64,000 nucleotides of DNA from Atopsyche davidsoni (lineage: Eukaryota > Arthropoda > Insecta > Trichoptera > Hydrobiosidae). Positions 55,454 through 64,000 of this stretch are shown here, piece by piece. The notes under the pieces were generated by a model. It was not told the DNA's origin and searched no databases. It was given only the letters and a program-made list of their open reading frames with translations. Position numbers and translations under genes: made by a program. The stretch is from positions 4,482,501 to 4,546,500 of the forward strand of contig JAILWY010000005.1 of the NCBI GenBank assembly GCA_022113835.1. Reading direction: 5' to 3'. Numbering within the stretch: position 1 is the stretch's first letter; every line of letters starts with the position of its first letter.

Positions 55454-55928
55454 ATTTGTCAGTGCGGTCGTATGTTGCATATGACGTTGCTATGTCGCAC
55501 AAAATGGAGTCTTATATGTATACATCTCTCCCGACGAACAAAGATGAACCGCAAATGCAAACAAATAAGATTTTAGATTGTGAATATATAAAATTGGGAA
55601 TCTGCGAGTCTCAATAAAATACCAAATGATGGTCATTTTAATCTACTCGGCAGCCATTTGCAGCGCGATGTCGTGAGTATTTGTCTACGTGTGTAGTGGT
55701 GCGACATTTGTGTATGCATTTACAATATGAAGTAAAAGTATGGCGCTGTCCTGCTCGCACGTATATCCTTCTCACGCGACCTCATCGTCGCTACGATCTG
55801 TTCGAATCAGCTTTTCGGCCCGTGACAGCTGTGGAGTGTTAGCTTTAAATTTTGTAGAATTTAAGATATTATCTGATATTATAATATAATGTTCATTGGT
55901 GATTACGTTATCTAAAGATTTCCGTGAT

Positions 55929-55936
55929 ATGGCAAG
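55929..55936 (+). other. Possible alternative first exon of IAP1
   Basis: An ATG followed by GCAAG ends at a perfect donor (AAG then GTAAGA). Splicing these 8 bases (phase 2) to the acceptor at 58404 keeps the frame open through the IAP1 leader into its ATG at 58466, adding about 23 residues. The match could be chance (one in three frames, and the leader is GC-rich), so this is a hypothesis. Confidence 0.25.
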
Positions 55937-56579
55937 GTAAGAAAAACACTAGCTTTTGCATATTCCATTGTCCTCGTTTGCAGTGGCAGCTGCGACACTG
56001 TGAAAACCACATTCAATGGCGGCGCTCTATTTATTCAAAACGCGTTTTGTTGCATGTATACACTTTGAAAATAAATTTAGGACTCTCTTGTTAAATATCA
56101 AATCACCTGGCTTTAATCTAGAGTCTCGTTCAACCTCTTTTGTTGTCTAAATACGCGCTAAATGACAATGAGGATAAAGCATGACGACGCCATTAGGGTG
56201 TTGTCAGTTTTACGCGAATTCAAACTAAAAAATTCACAAGTCTCATTTGTATATCTGCAGAGTTTACATGTACAGAATATGTATTTCAGTTCGGAAAATT
56301 GATAATTGTTAGTAATTTATTTTGAAAAGAGCTAATTGTAGATTACAGTTTATCTACATGTATATATTTAAGATAACAATTACTGAGAAATCGACGCTAG
56401 TAAAATATTCATGACGTCAGTCCGTTTATACGCAGTTTCCTCATGATTCTCGTATCCATAGAATTAACTACGTTTCACCAAAAACCGGACTAAAAGGTCA
56501 TTCCAATCGGTGTTTATTCAAAGAATTGGTATATTTTCATTTGCCGTTTTCTAAGAAATCTGATCAATAATACCCGACA

Positions 56580-56582
<3 letters not shown>

Positions 56583-56660
<78 letters not shown>
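56583..56660. repeat. (AT)n microsatellite
   Basis: About 78 bp of perfect AT repeat upstream of the IAP1 GC-rich region. Confidence 0.95.
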
Positions 56661-56666
<6 letters not shown>

Positions 56667-56929
56667 TGAATCTAAATTTTTCAATTTGCTGCATCATTTA
56701 AAATTGATACAACAGCTTGATAATCGTCGTGTTTTCGCGGTGAATGGGAAATTTGCTTTGCAAACAATACTGAGAACTCTCTTGACGCACACAATTATAG
56801 TGCATTCTTGCTAAACAGGAAACGTTAGTCACGTATCCAACTAATTAAACAACGATGCGGACAATAATAATATATATTTTTTAATACAATCCCGGGTTAT
56901 TCAGTAGAATCAATACCGTCGAGGCTGAG

Positions 56930-58404
56930 CCATCTGCCCTCGCACCTGCCCCCGCCCCGCCCCCGCCCGGGGCTCCCGGGGCTGCATTCCTCGCGGCTCC
57001 ATTAGCATCCTCATCTCGTGCGTCATTATCCAACCTCCCATACCCAATAACAAGTTTATTTTCATTTTTGAAAATACCATATATATATATATATATATAT
57101 ATATTATACTACCAACGGGGAGTTTATTCCACGCACATCATAAGTATTATGTGGGATTGGTGTATTTTATCATATCTTCAAATTGAGCCTTGTCTGCAAT
57201 TCGACAAACGCAGCAATCTAGAATGTACCATCATATATAAAAAATATATTATTTAGGTTTTTTTTTTTATAATCGGCTCGGTAAACTGCGATTCGATCGG
57301 TCTCTCGGAGCGCGGGCGGTTGTCGAGTAGTCGGCTCATATATTTTGTACAGTTGTATCTATACACCTCCTCCCCCCCCACTGGGGGCTGCTGCAGCATT
57401 TGACAAATTAACCGTCCGCGCCATCCAAACGAGGCGGCCACCTCGTCGGGGACGTTCATTTTTTCTAATTCTAAATTTCTAACAAAAACGCGAACCGGCT
57501 CGGCGAGAGAGCCGGAGGGTCTCTCGCCCGGGGGGGGACGAAGATATTTCCCCCGGCCGGTTTGACCGCGCCCATTCGATTGTCGTTCTTCCTTATCGCG
57601 CAATTTTTAGTAACAATACCCGACTCATTGCGATAGTCTAGTGGTCATAGTGAATACTGTGGCATAATAGTGTCGCTGCCGAGGTTTTCGGGCTCGACAG
57701 CCGTCGATCGCGTTTTCCCGACGCCGCGCGCCGTTTTGCGCGATCGGCTCGCTCCGACGGGAAGTCTCGCGGACAAAGAATCACTCGAGCATCGGGGAGA
57801 CCGAGCTCTCCCGGGGCGGAGCGGCTCCGGAGGTATGCGGCGCGGCCCGGCCGGCTCGGTTCCCACGCGCCGCCCGCATTCCCGGCGAGGGGCGGGGCCA
57901 GGGGGCCTCGGCCGCCCCTCCCCCTCCCCCGCGGCCTTCCGGAAACTTCACCTCGGCGATGCTCCCTTCTCGAGCGAATCGTTCCGGTCGTTAGATTTTT
58001 CGCCAACAGCATTGCGAGGACATTTTTTCTCAGATCGATCGTTCTCTCGGTCCACTCTAATCCGCGATAATTGCGCGACGTCGCTTCCCCTCTCCCGGCC
58101 GATCGTTTGGAGGCTTCCCTGCAGGGCCGCCCGCCGGGACCGGTTCTCCGGGACCGCATTCCGCGGGAGAACATTCCTAACTCGCGGGACGACCCGGCGG
58201 CGATTCGGCCGCGCTCGAGTCTCTCGGAAGTTCGTTCGCCGCGAGATCGATCGACGGCGTCGGGTGTAAAATAAATAAAAACAAATCATCAATTTCCGAA
58301 AACAATAAAAAAATAATAATATCGCGTGCTCCTCCCGCGCAGGCGCGCCGGCCACTCCGCCCTCCGCGCGTATTCCGAGTCTGACTTTTCGCTTCTTTTC
58401 GCAG
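56930..58404 (+). promoter_or_regulatory. CpG-rich promoter/leader region of IAP1
   Basis: A long CpG-rich stretch in AT-rich DNA. It begins with GC-box runs (CCCCGCCCCGCCCCCGCC near 56949), is broken by an AT-rich patch with a (TA)n tract (57080-57105), and resumes at about 57290-58260. Long frames on both strands overlap one another and have repetitive Arg/Pro/Ser composition, so I take them as by-products. A good acceptor (TTTTCGCTTCTTTTCGCAG) ends at 58404, giving an untranslated 5' exon and intron before the coding exon. The leader contains a short tandem duplication of CGCCCGTCCGACCAC. Confidence 0.6.
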
Positions 58405-58465
58405 CGCTCTCCGCCCGTCCGACCACCCCCGCCCGTCCGACCACATCCGCCCGCTGTCCTTCATC

Positions 58466-59440
58466 ATGGGGATGCACGTGGAGGAGCCCTACACTCCCCC
58501 CATTAGAAAATATACGAACGATGGGCGACCCATCTCCGTCTCCGACTTCACGGACGGGAGGAACGACTCGAATCAGAGCGGAGACGGTGCTCGGGCGCGC
58601 GCTCACAACATCGCCGGCCTGGATCTGCGCCGCGAGGACCACCGCCTGCGCACTATGCGCACCTGGCCGGCTCGCATCATGGTGGACTACGAGAAGGCGG
58701 CCAAGTACGGCCTGTACTACGCCGGCACCGACGACCTTCTCAAGTGTGTCTTCTGCGACGTGGGGATCCATTCCTGGCGTCCCCACGACGACCCGCTCGT
58801 GGATCACGAGAAGTGGTCCGAGAACTGCCCGCTCCTGAAGCGCCGACCGGTGGGCAACGTGCCCCTCCTTCGCGGCCGCGACGAGTGCGGGCCCTTCGAA
58901 GCCCGCGGTCCCTCTCACCCCGCCTTCATGACGGAGGCCGCTCGCCTCGCCTCCTTCGCCAACTGGCCGGCGCGCATGCGTCAGACGGCCGCCGAACTGG
59001 CCGACGCCGGCTTCTACTACACCGGGCAGGGCGACCAGACCGTCTGCTTCTGCTGCGGCGGCGGCCTCAAGGATTGGGAGGACGGAGACCTGCCGTGGGA
59101 GCAGCACGCCATGTGGTTCGGGCTGTGCCCCTACTTGCTCGCCGTCAAGAGCGAGCGCTACGTCTACGAGGTCAAGCGGCGTCTGTCGGGCGCCGAGAGT
59201 TCTCCGCTTCCGGAGCCGGAGACCGATCCCGCGCCGACGGTCGTCGCGCTGCAGAGTGACCGAAGCGACCGAAGCGAAGACGACTCCAAGGTCTGCGGGA
59301 TCTGCTTCGTGGGCGAGCGAAACATCTGCATCCTGCCGTGCGGTCACGTGTTCACTTGCGCCAAATGCACGATGTCCATCAACACTTGCCCTCTGTGCCG
59401 GGGACCCATTAATAAAATCCAACGTTTGTACTATTCGTAG
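58466..59440 (+). CDS. IAP1: Inhibitor of apoptosis 1 (2 BIR + RING)
   Basis: An uninterrupted 324-residue coding exon. BIR1 (about 57-122) binds zinc with C94, C97, H114 and C121. BIR2 (about 157-222) uses C194, C197, H214 and C221. The RING (C277, C280, C292, H294, C298, C301, C308, C311) closes the protein. Two BIRs plus a RING is the layout of insect IAP1 (Drosophila Diap1/thread), which blocks caspases and ubiquitinates them in the cytosol. The N-terminal 50 residues and the BIR2-RING linker are polar and look flexible. The start is the first ATG after an in-frame stop in the upstream intron; an ATG two codons later (58472) is an alternative. Coding GC is very high, unlike the AT-rich eight-exon IAP2 next door. 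Intact. Confidence 0.93.
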   Translation: MGMHVEEPYTPPIRKYTNDGRPISVSDFTDGRNDSNQSGDGARARAHNIAGLDLRREDHRLRTMRTWPARIMVDYEKAAKYGLYYAGTDDLLKCVFCDVGIHSWRPHDDPLVDHEKWSENCPLLKRRPVGNVPLLRGRDECGPFEARGPSHPAFMTEAARLASFANWPARMRQTAAELADAGFYYTGQGDQTVCFCCGGGLKDWEDGDLPWEQHAMWFGLCPYLLAVKSERYVYEVKRRLSGAESSPLPEPETDPAPTVVALQSDRSDRSEDDSKVCGICFVGERNICILPCGHVFTCAKCTMSINTCPLCRGPINKIQRLYYS

Positions 59441-59546
59441 TCTGTCGACCCGTTGCCTTGAAAAGCTCTGGGTGCCGGTTGGGGTGAAGTTGCCTGCTTG
59501 AGGCCAAGGTTAACACACAGAAAGAAAAAATTGTACATATTATTTG

Positions 59547-59552
59547 AATAAA
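59547..59552 (+). terminator. Polyadenylation signal, IAP1
   Basis: AATAAA about 106 bp past the IAP1 stop, with a GT-rich stretch some 50 bp beyond (GTGTCTGTGAGTGTGGTGTG) that fits a downstream element. Confidence 0.65.
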
Positions 59553-61520
59553 ATGTATATAGGAAAACCTCTTGACTTGCAGCCTTTGATCCTTTGTTCG
59601 TGTCTGTGAGTGTGGTGTGTTTAAGTTTGCAGATCTTCTCTCGTTAGGAATTCGGTTAATATATGTTTGATTCAGTTAATATTGAATATTTTTACAATTT
59701 TATTTTCATTAAAAATACAGTATAATTTTATTATTTATGATGCAAATTAATTTTGTCTCGGACAGATTATCTTTCCAATTCGAATTTAAAATTATTTTTT
59801 CTAAAAACTTGTTAATTAATGTGTCTACGAAAGGAGATCTCGTCACTGTTGCTATTATTGAAGTTTCTTGATGCATTCACTTAAAAAGAATATGGTTTGT
59901 GAAGGTCTGCAATATGAATAAAATCATTTTAATTTTGATTTAAAATTTTCATCACTAATGTTTTTTTTTTATCTTTAATCAACTCCTCAAAGTGCGAAAA
60001 TATTGACCTCTTAGTTGTACTATACACATATTGAGTTGTTTTGATTTAAGTAGAATTTTTTTTTTTTAATAACTGTTTTTACAATTTTCTGCTAAGAAGA
60101 GGTCGTTTTACTTAAATTTCCCTCAGTAAGTATATCTACTTTTTCTCACTATAATTAGCTATATATAGTATATCTTTGCAAATTTCGATGTCAGTATATA
60201 AACAGATCTTGAACAATTCGTAACAATACAAATTATGTTTGTAGCATAAATAATCATAGCTGCTAATCATATATATTTCAATCTTATTGAATTTTGGCAA
60301 CAATTTTACAATTAAACATTGTGTAATATCTTTCGGTGTTAGAGTGTGTGTTGTTTGGTTACCGTTGATGTTTCTACGCTGCCTCGTGAGTGAGTTTGCC
60401 ATACAAAGCCCAGCAGCGCCTGATGTACAATATCGTTTTTGTCTGTCCATGGGCTCGCCAGTATTATTATCTTCCTGTGATTTTTCGTTTGTTTATATTC
60501 AAAATAGATTTGGATCTTATCTGGATTGGGAAATTCAAAGTAGAATGTTGCCAAATTTCATGCCATCATTATTATTATTGAATAGAGTGATGTTGACTCT
60601 CCCAAAGACAATGTCTACAGTATTCTTTGTAAATAATCCATGTAACATTTCTCAATGTTCTATAATCCTGTATTGGTCTAACCGAACCTTTTGTATATTT
60701 AATTTGGAAATGTTCCATAGTTGCTTTCTCGCCGGGTTAAACTGGATGTTGTCAAATATCTCACTCATCCCGGTGAGCTCACGCTGTGTAGTCATTTTAG
60801 AGTTTTTACCTGAGACGGCCAAGTCTGCCTGCCTGTTTTATTTTTTTTTAAACTTGTCTATTAGATATTTGAAACAGAATAATTAAAATTTGTGATTCGC
60901 TGTAGAAGTGCAAGGAAGTTCTACAGATATGATGGAAGGTGAAATATTTCCAAAGATTTATTATTTAATATAAATATAGTCTTTTGCAGCATAATTATGC
61001 TAATGTTAATAGATTTTTTTGTAATAGTAACATACTAGCCAACAATGCACTGTTGAAACTTATAAATAACGGAGTACTTTTTTTATTTGAATACCTTAAA
61101 TAAACGTAAATAGAAGTATTTTGACAGAATTTTTTTGTTGTCGCTACCTCCTACCTGTCTCCATTGATTCCCCAACTGTATGGTTAATATGAGGTAGAGT
61201 CAATTGTACTGACTTGACTATTGCAGAGGGTGCATTGATTGCACCGCTAGATCTTTATCATTAGATAGGTCTCGGTGCTGGATATTCTATTCCTTTGGGT
61301 GCTCACACCTCCACAGATGACGAGAGATCTTATCAAAAAAGCTTATTTAGTTGGTTATATGGAAGTTAAAATGATATTGTTATTAAATGGGATAAAAAGG
61401 GTTGCATGTGTCAGGGTGAGAAATTAGATTGATGGTGAATTGAAAGATGAGCAAAATGTAACGATATCATGGTATGAAAATATTTCAAAATCATGTCCTA
61501 GTTTTTGTGTTTGATTGAGG
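59553..61520. other. Gene-poor stretch with unrecognised open frames
   Basis: No recognised gene. Overlapping open frames run on both strands between 60136 and 60886. The minus strand can be read as one longer protein-like sequence interrupted by several stops (for example starting MTTQRELTGMSEIFDNIQFN near 60796). This may be a decayed gene or element. I cannot identify it. Confidence 0.45.
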
Positions 61521-61855
61521 TCATTTATGAATCAAGAAAAACCTGACTGGGCGAAGATAAGCTGGGAAGGGCAGGAACATAGAAGACTTGAGGCAAGTAG
61601 AGATGTCCCAAAATTCACCCAGGAAGTAATTTGGATGGAAAGCAATTGAATTGTTTTGTTGTGTTGTCCGTATCCATATCTTGCAATTTAGGCACAAAAA
61701 CTGGGTTATCATATCGAGATAGCGAGCACCATTAACAATTATCGTCTGGGTGGCTACATTTTCGAAGGAGAATGGTCCGATGATGCCTCTACTTCAAAAT
61801 CGGTCTCAAACAGCACGTTATGGCTGCATTTGTTTCTCAACAATCACTTTTGGAT
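61521..61855 (-). pseudogene. Tc1/mariner-type transposase fragment
   Basis: On the minus strand, NPKVIVEKQMQP, then RGIIGPFSFEN and IIVNGARYLDMITQF follow the order seen in insect Tc1/mariner-type transposases (the block ahead of the second catalytic Asp). Several in-frame stops lie between these blocks, and downstream the frame degrades before the DGATCH-type motif. No ends were found. It is an old fragment. Confidence 0.65.
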
Positions 61856-61986
61856 TTTCTAAACCCTAAATGTCAAAATTTTGGTCGATTAATCAGGTCA
61901 TAAAGATGAAAATTTTTAAAGAAAGTTCTCTCTTCTCAATCTAATCTCAATCAAATCTCATTGCAACGAAATATATTGAAAATTAC

Positions 61987-62525
61987 CCTGAGTATAGCGG
62001 CAGCTTCGATCATTTCTAACATGAAAGTGCTCAGTCCTCGGGACTCGCAGTCGTCAGCTCCTACTCGCGCCAGGATGCAGTCCACTACAGGAACGGTGGC
62101 TTTTGAGCACGGAACGAAGCACCCTAGGTGGGCCATCAAGACAGGTACATCTATCGAGCGGATGTAGGTGCTCTTATCTCCCATATTTGGCCCTGTGATT
62201 ATTCTAAAAGTGTCCTCTTCTGTAAAGATTAAAGCCCTTAAGTTAAAGTAATTATGAAAATCGAGGATTGGTGGGGAAACGAGTTAAATGTGGAGACTCT
62301 AATTCACAGCGTGTTATTACTCGCACTTAGGAGATGGGCGAAATGAGAAGTAGTGCTTGATTGCGAGTGGCCTAGCATTATAACCTCACCTTGTTTGAAG
62401 TGAACAGTCAGGTGCGCCTCGGTTGAGGGAGCCAGCATTTGCGGCCGAATGTATGCTGTAGGCGCCTCGCACGCCCAATCAGGCCAGTAATACAGACATG
62501 GCCCACAAGATATCCGAGTAGCCCG
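61987..62525 (-). pseudogene. MSH2: MSH2 mismatch-repair gene fragment (two exons)
   Basis: Two exon-like blocks on the minus strand keep splice signals. The first, 62525-62390, lies between acceptor TTTTTACTTACCAG and donor G/GTGAGG. It reads GYSDILWAMSVLLA, then a TGA stop and a frameshift, then APTAYIRPQMLAPS. The second, 62219-61987, lies between TTTAATCTTTACAG and a GTAATT donor. It encodes the ATPase P-loop region [17 protein letters not shown], then [10 protein letters not shown] and [18 protein letters not shown]2 recognises DNA mismatches with MSH6 or MSH3. Here the Walker A loop GPNMGGKS reads GPNMGDKS, the first exon is broken, and the exon carrying the RHPC region is missing. Introns are retained, so it is a partial DNA-level duplicate, not a retrocopy. 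Confidence 0.82.
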
Positions 62526-62728
62526 CTGGTAAGTAAAAACAAAAGAAGCTTTTAGACAGATGATACACAAATTTAATTGCTTCTTTCACAGATCTCAAGA
62601 AGTTCTATGGACATTTTCTTTTGGACAGTAACCAGAAAGCCACATATAGAGTGACCAGTTTTCTCAGCAGACTCGGTGTGTATGTCAATCACTGAAGTTT
62701 CATGAAATAAGTGGCACTCTTATCTCAT

Positions 62729-62789
62729 ATTAAATACTGATAAATCTTGTTACTGTTCACAATATTATTGTGAAAGACTCTCACCAGTG
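62729..62789. repeat. 61-bp dispersed repeat R2, copy 2
   Basis: One mismatch to 55101-55161, with the same central hairpin. It lies between the MSH2 fragment and the Helitron. Confidence 0.85.
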
Positions 62790-62816
62790 CTCATAGTCAT
62801 CTAAAATATTATATAA

Positions 62817-63841
62817 CTAGAAATGTAGCCCGTCATAGAATGACGCGTATTCGATGAACAATGCAATGGTGTTTGAACATAATAAGATGTATAATTGCTT
62901 TCATTTTGTACCATCAGTTGGATGAAGTTCTGTGATATACTTGGCCTTGAACTTTGAAGCAGAGTGGGCCACTGTTAATTTAGCTCCCATTGATGCAAAA
63001 GACATACTGTTATCGTATGATCTTATTTTTCTCTTGAAATTTCCATTATAAATATCCTTTAAATATACTGGGGAAATAGGCCTTGCTGGTAGTTTCACTT
63101 TACTTTTGTGACAGTAATCGTTGAACTTTCCATCTGATGGGTTTTCTGCTTGATAATGTAAAGCATTGCAGAATCGACAGGTCACACTAATTAATCCGAA
63201 GACAAACGCAGCGTTCGCTGTGCATCAGTTTCTTTTTGTCTTGAGGTCGATGCGCGTACTCGAATTTTAAGAAGACGCTGCTCACGTTTTCCTTCCAACT
63301 CATTGCTTGACATTTATGTCACATTTCGTGTCACAAACAACACATCACTTTTCACTGCACTTTTATTTATTTGATGCAGTCTTTGTCACGTTCAATTGTG
63401 CAATTCTTTTTTAATTACGTTTTCTGTGCGTAGAAGGTGTTATTTTGAGTTATTAATGATGTAATTATTAATTTCTAATGCAATTCGATAAAAAAAATAG
63501 AGATGGCGTTTGTGTCAAACTGACATAAGCTGGAAATTTCTTAGAAGCATCCAAAATTTGTTTTTTTTGGAAAAGTTCTAAATTTGAAATTGAAGAAAGA
63601 GTGAAGAACAGAATCATATAATTCGTACATATTGAAACTCGCTAAAGCATATTTTATAATAGCCTTATTAAATTAGTTTTTAAATAAAAATATTATCCTA
63701 TCGTCTTGAAATTCGGCACATAGCTGTGGAAAAATTTACTAAACTTATGTGCAAAAAATCAGCGTTGTATCTTTTAAGATATTCTATAGAGAAGCAAAAG
63801 ATGAAACATACATACACACAATGGCTATTATATATATTAGA
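62817..63841 (-). mobile_element. Internally deleted Helitron, complete ends
   Basis: Read on the minus strand, the 1,025-bp element starts 5'-TCTAATATATATAATAG and ends with a hairpin (CGTCAT TCT ATGACG) followed after 10 bases by the terminal CTAG. The flanking bases are A on the left and T on the right, as expected for Helitron insertion without target duplication. Joining the flanks regenerates repeat R1 exactly as it appears uninterrupted at 52115-52150. Only the N-terminal part of the Rep/helicase gene is left, so it is non-autonomous. Confidence 0.88.
62901..63313 (-). pseudogene. Helitron Rep/helicase N-terminal fragment
   Basis: The frame begins at ATG 63313 (MSSNELEGKREQRLL), with a basic, Arg/Gln-rich stretch. 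It meets a stop near 63195, then continues in the clean frame from 63185 with the Helitron zinc-binding-like block CRFCNALH, GKFNDYCHK and KVKLPA. KIRSYDNSMSFASMGA, typical of the start of Helitron helicases, follows. It ends at 62901. The Rep HUH motif and the helicase are absent, so it cannot mobilise itself. Confidence 0.8.
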
Positions 63842-63928
63842 TAATGCTATTGGGCAGCAGCAATACGCAGACTTTTTCTTCTAAAACTGCGGTGTAGAAG
63901 GACCCTGGGACCTACTACACCATAGGTG
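63842..63928 (+). repeat. Dispersed repeat R1, copy split by the Helitron
   Basis: Matches the copy at 52129 onward (GGGCAGCAGCAATACGCAG and CTGCGGTGTAGAAGGACC) and continues from the 14 bp at 62803-62816 on the other side of the Helitron. Its 3' part has an internal deletion relative to the 52-kb copy. Confidence 0.75.
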
Positions 63929-64000
63929 GCCAACCCATTTTTTAATTGTATATAAAACCACCAATAGAATATTCCATTGAGCATAGTTCGTATCATATCA

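Overview
The window looks like AT-rich nuclear DNA from an insect, most likely a moth or butterfly. The evidence is short coding exons split by GT-AG introns, long gene-poor stretches with (TA)n tracts, two inhibitor-of-apoptosis (IAP) genes of insect architecture, and a mix of Helitron, mariner/Tc1, hAT and MITE-like elements typical of insect genomes. Lepidoptera is an inference; no taxon-specific marker was tested.

Left part (1-37.7 kb). This is gene-poor. It holds a decayed but structurally complete hAT-like transposon (25438-27842, 13-bp inverted ends, 8-bp target duplication), several short palindromic repeats, and a few exon-like islands. The best island is a TATA-driven candidate first exon at 10.1-10.3 kb. 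Much of this interval may be introns of unrecognised genes.

Middle (37.7-48 kb). A GC-rich gene of unknown function starts on the minus strand (40017 to 37754, at least 640 codons, continuing left out of recognition). Next come a minus-strand glutaredoxin-like gene (45915-45630) and a minus-strand mitochondrial acetyl-CoA acetyltransferase gene (three exons, 413 aa, 47677-46234).

Right part (48.5-64 kb). Divergent from the thiolase gene is an eight-exon IAP2-type gene (48559-53077; three BIR domains, a UBA-like segment and a RING). About 5.4 kb further, in the same orientation, is an IAP1-type gene with an uninterrupted GC-rich coding exon (58466-59440; two BIR domains and a RING) behind a CpG-rich leader. 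The two caspase-inhibitor/ubiquitin-ligase genes therefore form a head-to-tail pair of very different base composition and exon structure. Between and beyond them lie a truncated mariner, a tRNA-like cloverleaf, palindromic elements, a Tc1/mariner-type transposase relic, a broken two-exon MSH2 copy, and a 1,025-bp internally deleted Helitron. The Helitron's boundaries are confirmed by an uninterrupted related repeat at 52.1 kb.

I see no operon-like or defence-island system. The most noteworthy items are the IAP2-IAP1 pair, the MSH2 relic with an altered Walker A loop, and the Helitron with its internal empty-site control.
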